Shown: positions 51,603 to 60,964, numbered from the stretch's first letter. The stretch: DNA of 64,000 nucleotides from JAAXGX01 sp965203565 (GCA_965203565.1 OZ241896.1:2976001-3040000); one strand, 5' to 3'. Numbers and translations: made by a program. The notes: generated from the letters alone by a model not told the origin.

Positions 51603-53570
51603 TCACGAACCGAGCCGGATCGTCTTCTCCCACAGGGCGGTCCAGACGTCGCCGTTCTTCTCGGTCTGTCCGGTCCTGACGTGATCGACGGCGTACTCCG
51701 GCAACCGAATCGTCACGAGGCATTTCCCGTCGAACAGCGCCTGCGCGGGCGGGTTGAAATCCAGGTGGTCGAAACCGTGCCGAACCTGGTCGTCAGGCAG
51801 GTCGTCCGCGTCCACGGGAACGACGTGCAGGAAGAAACGCGCGAGCGAATCGGCCGGGGCGCATGGCGCCCTGACGTACGCCAGGGCGCTGCGTCCGGCG
51901 TCGAAGTACACGTCGTAGTGCGAGCGCGCCGCCGGCGCGCCCTGCGTCAACGACCGGTACGTTTCGCGGAAGCGGCCCAGGTGAAGACGCGCGCGGGAGT
52001 CGTCCAGGAGCGCCGGGTTGACGCCGTACACGCTGGCGATCGTGTTGCCGTACGCCTTTCTGACCCGAACTTCCGGCGCGTACGTCTCCGGCGTACGCGC
52101 ATGCCGCCGATGAGCGGCGACGACGAAATCGGCGTGACGGCCGCGGCACGCTCGCCCGGAGCGGATTCTCCTTTTCTGCATTTCGGGAAGAAGCCGCCGA
52201 TGACTGCTCACTCCGATCACGCACAAGCTGGTCGACGGCCAGGTCTGCGCCAGATGACGCAGCGCGCCGAGGCCCGTCGTCCCCCAGTAATTCACGTCGT
52301 ACTGCTTGCGAAGATGCTCCGGCGTCGTCCTGTCGACGAGGAAATTGAAGTAGACGTTCTGATGCGGATGCATGCGCGCCATGGCGATCAGGATGCCCGC
52401 CGCCGCGACGCCCGCCGCCGCATACGTTCCTCGGCGCACAGCCGCGTCGCGTGACGCCAGCAGGCGCAGCCCGGACGCCGCCAGCAGCGCGAGCGGCGCG
52501 TGCAGGAAATACAGTTGCCGCCACCCGTCGTAGGCGTGCGCGCCCAGCGCCGCCACGGCGAGCGGCGGCGCCGTCAGACAGGCGGTCAGCAGAAGTCCGA
52601 ACCGCAGCGGCGTGTTGCGAAGCGCCAAGCCGGGACGCGCGGCGACGCGCCACGCAGCGCCGACGACCCCGACGCAGCCCAGCAGCAGCGTGAACGGCGG
52701 CGTCGTGATCGCCATCCACGTCGGAACGTAACGCCACGGCAGATCGTGCGGACGGATCAATCGTCCCTGGAAAAGTTGCCATCCGGAATGCGGATGTTCG
52801 GAGAGCACCCGGAGCGCCTCGGCGAACTCCCGCGGGTCGCTCCACAGGTACGGGCTGATCGCGTACAGCGTCGCAGCGCACGCCGCCCCGAACGCCGCGG
52901 TCGTCTTCAGAACGCGCCTGCGCCCGCTCCGCTGCGCAGCATGGAGCAGGTCCAGCGCCCGCATGCCCAGCACGGCGGCGACGAGCATCACGCCCATGAT
53001 GCGCAGGTTCGTCAGCACCGCCGCCCCCATCCCCAGGATCACGAACGCGCGGACCGTGTCCTTCTCGAACGCCCGGTGGACCAGGTACAGCGCGATCATG
53101 AACATCGACAGGAAAGGGACGTCCTTGCCATTGAAGAACGCATGGGCGTACAGGCGGGGATGGAGCAGGAACAGCAGCATCGCCAGGAGAGCGATCGGCC
53201 CGCTGTCGAACAGCCGTCGGGCGAGCAGGAAGCAGGCGAAGCCGCCGCCCAGCCAGAACAGGTGGGTGACGCCGTGACGCAGCAGATACACCGTGCGGCT
53301 GTCGTCGAGACCGAGCGCCCGCTCGGCGAGGAGCAGCGGCGCCTGGAACGCCACGCCGTAGTACCGGTTGTGGGCCGCGGGGAGATTGCGGGCGGACAGT
53401 GCGTCGTCGCCGCCCAGGACATGCTCCAGGTTCGCCGCAGCGGTTCGTCGCTGGCGGTTCGCGTCCGGCGAGACGCCGTAGTCGTCCACGACGGCGGCGC
53501 CCGCGACGGCGAAAAGGACGAGCGTCGCGACGGCCCACGTCCGACAGGACACGCGGGAAACGGAACGCAT
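51603..53570 (-). CDS. GT-C-like membrane protein, tandem copy 2
   Basis: 655 residues from ATG 53570. It is very like the downstream copy (49602-51599) in helices 1-10, including HPRLYAHAFFNGKDVPFL and SPYLWSDPREFAEALRVLSEH; the main difference is in the soluble part between about 440 and 530. The C-terminal domain is the same family (HGFDHLDFNPP, DGKCLVTIRLPEYAVDHVRTGQ). Spacing of 2-3 nt to both neighbours marks a single minus-strand operon with the radical SAM gene. Confidence 0.7.
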   Translation of the reverse strand: MRSVSRVSCRTWAVATLVLFAVAGAAVVDDYGVSPDANRQRRTAAANLEHVLGGDDALSARNLPAAHNRYYGVAFQAPLLLAERALGLDDSRTVYLLRHGVTHLFWLGGGFACFLLARRLFDSGPIALLAMLLFLLHPRLYAHAFFNGKDVPFLSMFMIALYLVHRAFEKDTVRAFVILGMGAAVLTNLRIMGVMLVAAVLGMRALDLLHAAQRSGRRRVLKTTAAFGAACAATLYAISPYLWSDPREFAEALRVLSEHPHSGWQLFQGRLIRPHDLPWRYVPTWMAITTPPFTLLLGCVGVVGAAWRVAARPGLALRNTPLRFGLLLTACLTAPPLAVAALGAHAYDGWRQLYFLHAPLALLAASGLRLLASRDAAVRRGTYAAAGVAAAGILIAMARMHPHQNVYFNFLVDRTTPEHLRKQYDVNYWGTTGLGALRHLAQTWPSTSLCVIGVSSHRRLLPEMQKRRIRSGRACRGRHADFVVAAHRRHARTPETYAPEVRVRKAYGNTIASVYGVNPALLDDSRARLHLGRFRETYRSLTQGAPAARSHYDVYFDAGRSALAYVRAPCAPADSLARFFLHVVPVDADDLPDDQVRHGFDHLDFNPPAQALFDGKCLVTIRLPEYAVDHVRTGQTEKNGDVWTALWEKTIRLGS

Positions 53571-53572
53571 GG

Positions 53573-54670
53573 TCACGAACCGAGCCGAATCGTCTCGACT
53601 CCGGCGTAGCACCTGCGGCAGTAGTGCGGGACGTCGCCGCTTGCGATCTTCCGCCGCAGCTCCCGGTATTTCCCGTTGTTCCATATCTTCGAAAACGGCT
53701 CCTCGCGCACGTTGCCCATTTTCGCCACGCGCGCGTCGGCGACTCGGCAGCACGGGACGACGTCGCCGTTCGCGGCGACGTAGGCGCTCCTCCAGGGCCA
53801 CGGGCAACGACCGGAGGCGGAGAATTCCTCCGCGCCGCGCTGCACGTCCAGCGGCACGTCGAGCGCCGCCGCCGCCGCCGCCGCTTCTTGCAGCAACTGC
53901 TCCGTCCGGGCGCCGTTGCGGGCGGCGTCTATCGGCTCGACGGCGCTCCGCATCTCCGTCTTGCCCCAGTCGGTCAGGAAGGTCGATATCGTCAGCTTGT
54001 CCACGTTCAGCCGTCTCGCCAGCCGGACGATGCCGGAAAGCTCGTGCGCGTTGCGGAGGGTGGCGACCGTCCGGATCTCGATCCGCGGCCAGGCGCCGCC
54101 GCCGCGGCGGCGCACCAGAGCGTCGACGTTGGCGACGACCGCATCGAACCTGCCGCCCGCGCGAATCGCTTCGAACGTCTCCGCGGTCGCGCCGTCGATG
54201 CTGAAGACGAGGGTGGTCCTGCGCAGGGATGTCAATCGCGAGGCGGAGTCAGCCGTGAGGACCGAACCGTTGCTCACTATCGTCGGGGCGACGCCGCGGC
54301 GCTCGCACTCTTCCAGCATGTCGACGAGGCGCCGGTTCAGCAGCGGTTCGCCCATCCCCTGCAAGTGGACGTTCAGCAGTCGGGGAAACTGATCGAGAAT
54401 CGCCCGGAGCCGCTCCGGCGTCAGGCGCGTCGCCGGCCGCTTCCAGTGCGTCACCTGGCAATGGCCGCAGGCGAAGTTGCAGACGTCGATCGGCTCGACG
54501 TCGAGCCGGGCCGGCAGGAAGGGAACCCGCTCCCACCCGAAACGCCGCGCCAGACGCCACGGGATCTGGCGGCAGAGCCTGCGGGCGACGAACGCCGCCT
54601 TCCGCCACCCCTCGCCGCGTGCGAGGCGCCGAAGCGAACGGTTCACCGCAGAGCCGACGTCGTGCGTCAT
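53573..54670 (-). CDS. radical SAM/SPASM protein
   Basis: 365 residues. The [4Fe-4S]-SAM motif is CNFACGHC (Cys64, 68, 71). GMGEPLLNRRL is the GGE-type SAM contact, and LVFSIDGATAETFEAIR follows as in MoaA-like folds. The C-terminus has a SPASM-type Cys set (RCPWPWRSAYVAANGDVVPCCRVAD ... HYCRRCYAG) for extra Fe-S clusters. Such enzymes act on peptides, lipids or sugars; the place above two GT-C genes suggests glycan or lipid modification. Substrate unknown. Confidence 0.87.
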   Translation of the reverse strand: MTHDVGSAVNRSLRRLARGEGWRKAAFVARRLCRQIPWRLARRFGWERVPFLPARLDVEPIDVCNFACGHCQVTHWKRPATRLTPERLRAILDQFPRLLNVHLQGMGEPLLNRRLVDMLEECERRGVAPTIVSNGSVLTADSASRLTSLRRTTLVFSIDGATAETFEAIRAGGRFDAVVANVDALVRRRGGGAWPRIEIRTVATLRNAHELSGIVRLARRLNVDKLTISTFLTDWGKTEMRSAVEPIDAARNGARTEQLLQEAAAAAAALDVPLDVQRGAEEFSASGRCPWPWRSAYVAANGDVVPCCRVADARVAKMGNVREEPFSKIWNNGKYRELRRKIASGDVPHYCRRCYAGVETIRLGS

Positions 54671-54728
54671 GCGGCCATGAATGTAACATCATCGCCGGTC
54701 ATCATCGCCGGGTCGCCGGTCGAGCCGG

Positions 54729-57059
54729 TCACCGGACGTCCCCGCTCGTCTGGCCACGCGGGGTTTCACCGCGGGCTGCGGGGCATCGATGACCGTACGC
54801 CCACCGGACCCACGCGGCCGTCAGCTCCATGCCGCGATCGAGGTCGAACGCCGGCTCGTAGCCGAGCAGGCGGCGGGCCTTGGCGATCTGCACCGTGCAC
54901 CGGGACGCGAACAGGTCGAGATCGGCGGCGCTCGGCAGGATCTCCCGCGCGGCGACGCGCCCGCCGGACGCCTGCGCCGCGCGCCGCGCGGCGACGCCGC
55001 GGACCGCCGCGCGCGCCAGCGGTTCGACCGGGCGCAGACTCCGGCGCGCCGCCTGTTCGATCGATCGGAGCGTCGCGCGCAGGCGGGGACGCCGCGCCGC
55101 GCCGCGCGCCAGCACGCCGATCGCCCCCCGAACGGTTCGCATCTCGCGCGCCCGGATCTGCTCGCGCGAGCGCAGGCGAATCCCGCCGGCGCGGCCGACC
55201 GCCCGCGCGTAGCGGTCGTGGAATTCGCGCCAGGTCGGGTGCTCCGCGCCGGAGATCAGCAGCGCCTCTCCGGCCGCTTCGCCGCGGACGGCGGCGAGGA
55301 CGAGCGCGCGGACCACGTCGTCGACGTAGACCGCGTTGCAGACGCCGTCACCGGGCGCGGGCAACACCACCGTCCCGGCGATCAGCCGCTCGACCTGACG
55401 CTCGGTCCAGTCTCCGCCGAACGGACCGTACACGTGCGCCGGCTGAACCACGACCGCCTCGAGGCCGTCCTCGCGGACCATCCGCATCAGCTCGCGCTGG
55501 CACGCGACGTTCGGATTCCCGGGTCTTCCGACGATCGGGCGGGTCTCGTCCAGGGGACCGTCCGGCCACGGCCAGTAGACCGACGCCGAGCTGGCGAACA
55601 CCAGACGGCGGACGCCCCGCCGCCGGCAGGCTGCCCCGAGCAGACGGATTCCCCGGAGGTTGGCGTCGAGCGCCGCGTAGTCGACCGCCAGGTGGAACAC
55701 CGTGTCGCACCCCGCGACCAGCGCGTCCGCCGCCGGCGCGTCCGCCGCGCCCATGTCGAACGCCCGCAACTCGACCGCCGCCGGCGCGAAGCGGGCCAGC
55801 CGCTCCGCGTTCCGAAATCCGCGCACCGACGCCCGAACCGACGCCCCCTGCTCGGCGAGGCGTTCGACCAGCCGCCCGCCGAGGAAACCGGCGGCGCCGG
55901 TGACCAGCACGGTCTTGCCGGACAGGGACCGGGCGGCCGGCGTCCGCTCCGCGGCGGCGCGGGACGGCGCCCGCCACGGGACGGCCAGCGGCCGGCGGCT
56001 CGCATAACAGCGCTCGATCAGCTCGACCACCGGCGCGGCCGACGCCCCGGACGCGAACGCCGGGCCGCCGGCGCGGAGGGCGCGCAGCCAGTCGCCGAGC
56101 TCTCGTTGACCCGGCCCGCCCGCCCCCCACATCTCGTCGTCCCGCCGCGACGCGCGCCCGCCGCGCGCGAACCGGCGCAGCGCCCGGGGCTCGACGCGCA
56201 GCAGCGCGTTGCGGCGCCCGGGCGCGCCGCGATGCCCGGACGCTTCGATCCGCCCCCGGCTGCCGGCGACGACGATGGTGTTCGGCAACGTGCGGAGGCG
56301 GCTCAGCTCGACCGTTCCCGCCGCGCCGCAGGCGAACGTCAGATCGAGCCGCGCGTCGGCCTCCACGCCGCCCGCCGCGTCGTCGCGGTACGTGACCTCG
56401 TCCACCGGGCCGAGCCACCACAGCAGCAGGTCCAGCACGTGGGGACCGGCGTCCATCAGCACGCCGCCGCCGCACAGCGCCGCGTCCCAGTGGGCGGGCG
56501 AGTTCCACCCGGCGCCCTCGACGCCCGCGTCCGGCCGGCGCGTGTGGCAGCTCGTTCCCTCGCGGACGTCCACACGCTCGACCTCCCCCAGCGCGCCGGC
56601 GTCCAGCGCCGTTTTGATCCAGCGGTTGACGCGCACGAAGCGGCAGGTGTGGCCGACCGCCAGGCAGGTCCCGGTCCGGGCGGCGGCCTCCGCCAGCGCC
56701 CGGGCGTCCGCGGCGGTCGTCGCAAGCGGCTTCTCGATCAGGAGGTGCACGCCGGCGTCGAGCAGCGGCAGGCCGATCCGCGCGTGCAAGGTCGGAGGCG
56801 CGGCGACGATCGCCGCCTCGATCTCCCCCGCCGCGAGATCCGAAACGTCCCGGACCGCCTTCGGAACTTTCCAGCGATCGGCCAGCCGCTCCGCCCGTTC
56901 GATGCACGGATCGATCAGCGCCTGCGGCCGCCACCCGAGGCGGCCGAGCGCCGGCAGGTGGCCGTACGTGGCGACCGCGCCGCAGCCGACGACGGCCAGG
57001 CGCGGGAACCGGCCCGTCTTCCAGGTCCTGAACGCCGCTGCGCGCATCGTCGGACGCAC
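54729..57059 (-). CDS. Gfo/Idh/MocA oxidoreductase fused to an extended SDR
   Basis: 776 residues. Residues 1-370 form a Gfo/Idh/MocA oxidoreductase: RLAVVGCGAVATYGHLPAL (NAD site), LIEKPLATT (the EKP motif), GGVLMDAGPHVLDLLLWWLG. Residues about 385-760 are an extended SDR: KTVLVTGAAGFLGGRLVERL, FHLAVDYAALDANLRG, FASSASVYWPWP, VVVQPAHVYGPFG. At the usual catalytic Y-x3-K the sequence reads ACQRE, so Tyr and Lys are absent. The last roughly 19 residues come from element copy H. It may run two steps of nucleotide-sugar conversion, or the SDR half may only bind. It lies 15 nt below the third sulfotransferase gene. Confidence 0.82.
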   Translation of the reverse strand: MRPTMRAAAFRTWKTGRFPRLAVVGCGAVATYGHLPALGRLGWRPQALIDPCIERAERLADRWKVPKAVRDVSDLAAGEIEAAIVAAPPTLHARIGLPLLDAGVHLLIEKPLATTAADARALAEAAARTGTCLAVGHTCRFVRVNRWIKTALDAGALGEVERVDVREGTSCHTRRPDAGVEGAGWNSPAHWDAALCGGGVLMDAGPHVLDLLLWWLGPVDEVTYRDDAAGGVEADARLDLTFACGAAGTVELSRLRTLPNTIVVAGSRGRIEASGHRGAPGRRNALLRVEPRALRRFARGGRASRRDDEMWGAGGPGQRELGDWLRALRAGGPAFASGASAAPVVELIERCYASRRPLAVPWRAPSRAAAERTPAARSLSGKTVLVTGAAGFLGGRLVERLAEQGASVRASVRGFRNAERLARFAPAAVELRAFDMGAADAPAADALVAGCDTVFHLAVDYAALDANLRGIRLLGAACRRRGVRRLVFASSASVYWPWPDGPLDETRPIVGRPGNPNVACQRELMRMVREDGLEAVVVQPAHVYGPFGGDWTERQVERLIAGTVVLPAPGDGVCNAVYVDDVVRALVLAAVRGEAAGEALLISGAEHPTWREFHDRYARAVGRAGGIRLRSREQIRAREMRTVRGAIGVLARGAARRPRLRATLRSIEQAARRSLRPVEPLARAAVRGVAARRAAQASGGRVAAREILPSAADLDLFASRCTVQIAKARRLLGYEPAFDLDRGMELTAAWVRWAYGHRCPAARGETPRGQTSGDVR
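54733..54778 (+). repeat. degenerate short copy H of the interspersed element
   Basis: GTCCCCGCT, a diverged centre, GCGGGGTTTCA and a corrupted right end CCGCGGGCTG. It encodes the C-terminus of the oxidoreductase-SDR fusion on the minus strand. Confidence 0.6.
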
Positions 57060-57074
57060 CGTTTCTGAAATCGT

Positions 57075-57950
57075 TCAGGCGGCCGGCGGTTCGTCGAAGC
57101 GATAGCCGAACGCGTCGATCATCGGGCGGCACCGCCGGGCGACGTGCGTCCTGGACCAGTCGGTGTAATAAGTGCGGTAGTCGTCCGCCCCGGGGCGGAC
57201 CTCGCTCCTGGTCCGCGGCAGCCGGGCGCCGGGAATCCCCAGCCGCCCGCGCAGCTCGTCGAAGTCCTGCTGCAGGTGCTCGAAACGGACGACGTAGTCC
57301 GCGTACGCCCGCCCGCCGCAGAAGTAGAACTGCGGGATCTCGGCCACGTGCCGGGCGAAGCAGCCGGTCCGCAACGCGAACTCGACGCCCTCCTTGCGGC
57401 GTCCGTCCTCCAGGTCGCGCACCAGTCGGGACCGCCAGAACAGCTCGGGCAGGGAGGCGGACAGCCGCCGCAGCCGCGCGGAATGCCGCAGCCGCCCGCG
57501 CTCGGGGCCGAGCGCCCGCCGCAGCGTCCGGAGCGACCGGGCCCGTCCGCGGCGGCCGAGCAGGCCGCGCAGGCGCCGGCCCGTCCAGGCTTCGATCTCC
57601 GGCAGGATGACGCGGAGGTCGTGGTGGTACATCGAGACGAACAGGTCCCACGGGTTCCTCGCCACGGTGAACTTGAAGTAGTCGTCCCAGACCCGGGCGC
57701 CGACCTTCGCACGGACGACGTCGGGAAGGGCGTGCTGGGCCACGTGGCCGTACCGATCGTTCCAGCCCGCGTGCCGCACCGGCGGTGCGCGAAAGTCGTC
57801 CGTGTCCACGCCGGGCCGGAAGACGAGGCCGCCGTCGGACAGCACGTCGCCTTCGCCGCACCAGGGCGCCAGCGCGATCTGCACGCTCGAGCCGGCGGTC
57901 TTGCGCGGCTTGACGAAGATGAACCGGCGCCGGTGCGAGACGATCGTCAT
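57075..57950 (-). CDS. sulfotransferase, copy 3
   Basis: 291 residues from ATG 57950. It has the same family blocks as the copies at 46972 and 48716, with FIFVKPRKTAGSSVQ, DYFKFTVARNPWDLFVSMYHHDL, YADYVVRFEHLQQDFDELRGRLG and YYTDWSRTHVARRCRPMIDAFGYRF, but is more diverged and carries a longer Arg-rich middle region. PAPS sites are intact. The start overlaps the stop of the GT4 gene (ATGA), so sulfation is again coupled to a glycosyltransferase. Confidence 0.86.
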   Translation of the reverse strand: MTIVSHRRRFIFVKPRKTAGSSVQIALAPWCGEGDVLSDGGLVFRPGVDTDDFRAPPVRHAGWNDRYGHVAQHALPDVVRAKVGARVWDDYFKFTVARNPWDLFVSMYHHDLRVILPEIEAWTGRRLRGLLGRRGRARSLRTLRRALGPERGRLRHSARLRRLSASLPELFWRSRLVRDLEDGRRKEGVEFALRTGCFARHVAEIPQFYFCGGRAYADYVVRFEHLQQDFDELRGRLGIPGARLPRTRSEVRPGADDYRTYYTDWSRTHVARRCRPMIDAFGYRFDEPPAA

Positions 57951-59161
57951 GGCGCTCCCGCGAGCAGGACGTCGAGATACCGGTCCGCCGCGCGGTCCGT
58001 GGAGAAATGCCGCGCCCGGCGCCGCAGGCGATCCCGGGGCGGGGGTTCGTCCAGCGCGGCGACGACCGCTTCGGCCAGGGCGGCGGCGTCTCCCACCGGC
58101 ACGAGTCTGCCGTAGGCGCCCCCGCCGAGAATCTCCGCCGGACCGCTGGGGCAGTCGGTGCTCACCACCGGACAGCCCGCCGCCAGCGCTTCGACGACGA
58201 CCAGGGGCAGCCCCTCCCACACGGACGACAGGACGAAGACCGCTGCCCGCGCCATGTAGGCGTGAGGCCTCGGCGCCCACCCCGGCATCGCCACGTCGGA
58301 CGCGACGCCCAGCGCACCGGCCAGCCGCTCCAGTTCGGCGCGCAGCGCGCCTTCGCCCAGAATCATCAGCCGCGCCGGGCGCCGGCGACGGACGCCGGCG
58401 AACGCCCGGAGCAGGGTGGCGAAATCCTTCTGCGCCGTCAGCCGGCCGGCGGCCAGGATCACCGGCGGCCCGGCCGGCCGGAACCACGCGTGGTCGGGGG
58501 GCGTCCCCGACTGCTCGGACCGCCGGGGGCCGAGCGCCGCGTAGATGGTGGCGACCTCGCGGCGGGGAATGCGGGCGAGCTGCGACAGGTCGGCGGCCAC
58601 CCCGTCGGAGACCGCCACCCGGGCGGCCGCCCGCCGGTACGTCCGCCGGATCGACGGCAGCAGGCAGCGCCAGCCCTCGCGACGCGCCTCCGACGACAGG
58701 TGGGTGTGCTCCGAGATCACGACGCGCGTCGGGACGCCGGCGAGCCGCGCCGCCCACAGCGCCAGCAGGTTCGACATCGTCTTGGCGGCGAGCAGGGCGT
58801 CAGGACGCCGGCGCCGCAGATAGCGCGTCAACGCCGGGAGATAGCGGAGGTTCGGAAGCGTCCGGCGCGGCCGGCGCACGTACAGGCTCAACAGCGGGAG
58901 GAGGGACGCCGGCGCGGCCGCCAGGAGGTAAGCCGGAAACAACCGGCTGCGCCGCAGTTCGACGAGGTTGACGGCGTCCGGCGCATCGCCGAGCAACGGT
59001 CCCGCGGCCCGGCAGAGCACCAGATCGACCTGATGGCCCCGCCCGGACAGGGCCGCGGCCAGATCGACGGCGACGCGCGACACGCCGCCCGCCGCCAGAT
59101 CGGGAACGTATATCGCCAGTTTCGCGCGGCGCGGCGGACAGGCGTACGCCTCGGCGTTCAT
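57947..59161 (-). CDS. GT4-family glycosyltransferase
   Basis: 404 residues from ATG 59161. It matches the protein at 44103-45353 in the donor domain: VILAAGRLTAQKDFATLLRAFA, MILGEGALRAELERLAG, LSSVWEGLPLVVVEALAAGCPVVSTDCPSGPAEILGGGAYGRLV (E-x7-E present). The N-terminus is LAIYVPDLAAGGVSRVAVDLAAALSGRGH, as in PglA/PglH-like enzymes. First gene of a four-gene minus-strand operon (GT4, sulfotransferase, oxidoreductase-SDR fusion, then the radical SAM/GT-C set). Confidence 0.88.
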   Translation of the reverse strand: MNAEAYACPPRRAKLAIYVPDLAAGGVSRVAVDLAAALSGRGHQVDLVLCRAAGPLLGDAPDAVNLVELRRSRLFPAYLLAAAPASLLPLLSLYVRRPRRTLPNLRYLPALTRYLRRRRPDALLAAKTMSNLLALWAARLAGVPTRVVISEHTHLSSEARREGWRCLLPSIRRTYRRAAARVAVSDGVAADLSQLARIPRREVATIYAALGPRRSEQSGTPPDHAWFRPAGPPVILAAGRLTAQKDFATLLRAFAGVRRRRPARLMILGEGALRAELERLAGALGVASDVAMPGWAPRPHAYMARAAVFVLSSVWEGLPLVVVEALAAGCPVVSTDCPSGPAEILGGGAYGRLVPVGDAAALAEAVVAALDEPPPRDRLRRRARHFSTDRAADRYLDVLLAGAP

Positions 59162-59178
59162 GGCGGCGTCGATTCTAG

Positions 59179-59216
59179 CAGCCCGCGAATGCAGCGGGGA
59201 CTTTCACCACGGGCTG
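59179..59216 (-). repeat. 38-bp minimal copy I of the interspersed element
   Basis: Inverted: CAGCCCGCGAATGCAGCGGGG then ACTTTCACCACGGGCTG. Only the left end block and both terminal repeats remain. It lies between the stop of moeA (59229) and the start of the GT4 gene (59161). Confidence 0.7.
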
Positions 59217-59228
59217 TTCAACCAGCCT

Positions 59229-60464
59229 TCAGAACAGCTTCACCTCGACCACCTCGCCCTGCTCCACGACGTCGGTCCGGTCCGGGATCTCGACGTAGCC
59301 GTCGGCGCGCGACATGCTGGTGATGTCGCCCGACGCCTTGAAAGCCGGCACGGCCTGGCCATCGACCACCCGCACCGTGTAGAGCTGGCGCCGGCCGGCG
59401 GTCGAGACGACGCGCCGGGCGATCGGGACGGAGACGGTCCGCGGGCGGTGGGGGGGCAGGCGCGCCATCCGCCGGAGCAGCGGGACCAGCAGCAGGTAGG
59501 CGTTCGAGAGGCACGACGTGGGATATCCGGGCATCCCGAAGACCGGCGTCCCGCCGATCCGCCCGAACGCGGTCGGCTTCCCCGGCTTGACGGCGACGCC
59601 GTGGAACAGCACTTCGCCGCGCCGGGCCAGCAGGTCCAGCATCAGGTCGCGTTCGCCGACGGAGCTTCCGCCCGAAAAGACGAGCACGTCGGCGTCCCGG
59701 CAGGCGTCGATGGCCGCTTCGAGCGCTTCCATCGTGTCGGCCGCGGCCGGGCGCGGGGCCGCCCGGCCGCCGTGCTCCGCGACGACGGCGCCTATCGTGA
59801 ACCGGTTGACGTCGTGGATCTGACCCGGACCGAGCGGACGCCCCGGTTCGACGATCTCGTCGCCGGTGGAGAGGATCGCCACCGACGGCCGGTCGAAGAC
59901 GTCCACGTCGGCGACGCCGAGCGCGGCGATCGCACCGAGGCGGCTCGGCGTCAGCAGGTCGCCGCGCGGGACCGCGACCTCGCCGGCCGCGACGTCGGCC
60001 GCCCGCCGGCCGACGTGTTGACCGGGATAGACCGGCGTGTGGACGCCGACGGCGCCGGTCGCGCCGCCGTCCGTGTGCTCGACCATGACCACCGCGTCGG
60101 CGCCGTCGGGCATCGGGGCGCCGGTGGCGATCTGCACGCACGCGCCCCGCTCGACGCGCTGCGTCGGGACCGAGCCGGTGTGGACGGTCTCGATGCGCCG
60201 CAAGGCGCGCTGCGACTCGCGGCCGGCGCCGAACGTGTCTTCGGCGACCACGGCGAACCCGTCCATGGCGGCGCGGTCGAACGGGGGGACGTCGGCGGCG
60301 GCCACGACGTCGGCCGCCAGCACCCGGCCGGCCGCGTCGGCGAGCGGCGCCCGCACGGTGCGTTCCATCGGCCGGGCGGCGCCGATGACCAGGGCGATGG
60401 CGTCGTCGAGCGGAATCGTCTTCCGGATCGGGCGCATCGCCGCGCCTTCGGCGGAGCCGGTCAC
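59229..60464 (-). CDS. moeA: molybdopterin molybdenumtransferase
   Basis: 411 residues from GTG 60464. It inserts molybdate into adenylylated molybdopterin. The sequence shows DVPPFDRAAMDGFAV (domain I/II), TGAPMPDGADAVVMVEHT, VAILSTGDEIVEPG, NRFTIGAVV, SGGSSVGERD (ligand-binding loop; SVG(E)RD), and GTPVFGMPGYPTSCLSNAYLL, then the small beta-barrel domain IV. Normal length. GTGA overlap joins it to moaB upstream. Confidence 0.95.
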   Translation of the reverse strand: MTGSAEGAAMRPIRKTIPLDDAIALVIGAARPMERTVRAPLADAAGRVLAADVVAAADVPPFDRAAMDGFAVVAEDTFGAGRESQRALRRIETVHTGSVPTQRVERGACVQIATGAPMPDGADAVVMVEHTDGGATGAVGVHTPVYPGQHVGRRAADVAAGEVAVPRGDLLTPSRLGAIAALGVADVDVFDRPSVAILSTGDEIVEPGRPLGPGQIHDVNRFTIGAVVAEHGGRAAPRPAAADTMEALEAAIDACRDADVLVFSGGSSVGERDLMLDLLARRGEVLFHGVAVKPGKPTAFGRIGGTPVFGMPGYPTSCLSNAYLLLVPLLRRMARLPPHRPRTVSVPIARRVVSTAGRRQLYTVRVVDGQAVPAFKASGDITSMSRADGYVEIPDRTDVVEQGEVVEVKLF

Positions 60465-60964
60465 CGCCGCGCCTCGCGGACCATGTGGCCGATCTCGGGC
60501 AGGATCAGCTTCGTCATCGCCAGGCGGACGGCGTGCTCCGAGCCGGGCAGGCTGACGACGATCGTCCCTCCGGCGAGGCCGGCGCAGGCCCGGCTCAGCA
60601 TGGCCGCCGGTCCGATCTCCTGGAAGCTCAGCGCGCGGAACAGCTCGCCGAAACCGTCGATCCGCTTCTCCAGCAGGCCGGCGACCACCTCGCAGGAGCC
60701 GTCGCGTCGGGTGATGCCGGTGCCGCCGGTCGCGATCACGACGTCGACCTCGGCCGCTCCGATCCCGCGCCGAAGGGCGTCCCGCACGCGGTCCGGATCT
60801 TCCCGGACGATCGTCCGGAACGCGACTTCGTGCCCCGCCTCGGCGAGGAGCGCCGCTATCGCGTCCCCGCCGGCGTCGGTCTCCGCGGTCCGCGTGTCGC
60901 TGATCGTCACGACGGCGCAGCGTGTCGACGCCGGCGCCTCGGCGCGGTGAGCGAGATGGCTCAC
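60461..60964 (-). CDS. moaB: molybdopterin adenylyltransferase-like protein (MoaB/MogA)
   Basis: 167 residues from GTG 60964. It adenylylates molybdopterin before metal insertion. Blocks: CAVVTISDTRTAETDAGGDAI, DVVIATGGTGITRRD (GGTG catalytic loop), SRACAGLAGGTIVVSLPGSEHAVRLAM. A TATAAT on this strand (60977-60972) predicts transcription from the GTG itself, so the message is probably leaderless. The MoaB versus MogA name cannot be settled from sequence alone. Confidence 0.9.
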   Translation of the reverse strand: MSHLAHRAEAPASTRCAVVTISDTRTAETDAGGDAIAALLAEAGHEVAFRTIVREDPDRVRDALRRGIGAAEVDVVIATGGTGITRRDGSCEVVAGLLEKRIDGFGELFRALSFQEIGPAAMLSRACAGLAGGTIVVSLPGSEHAVRLAMTKLILPEIGHMVREARR

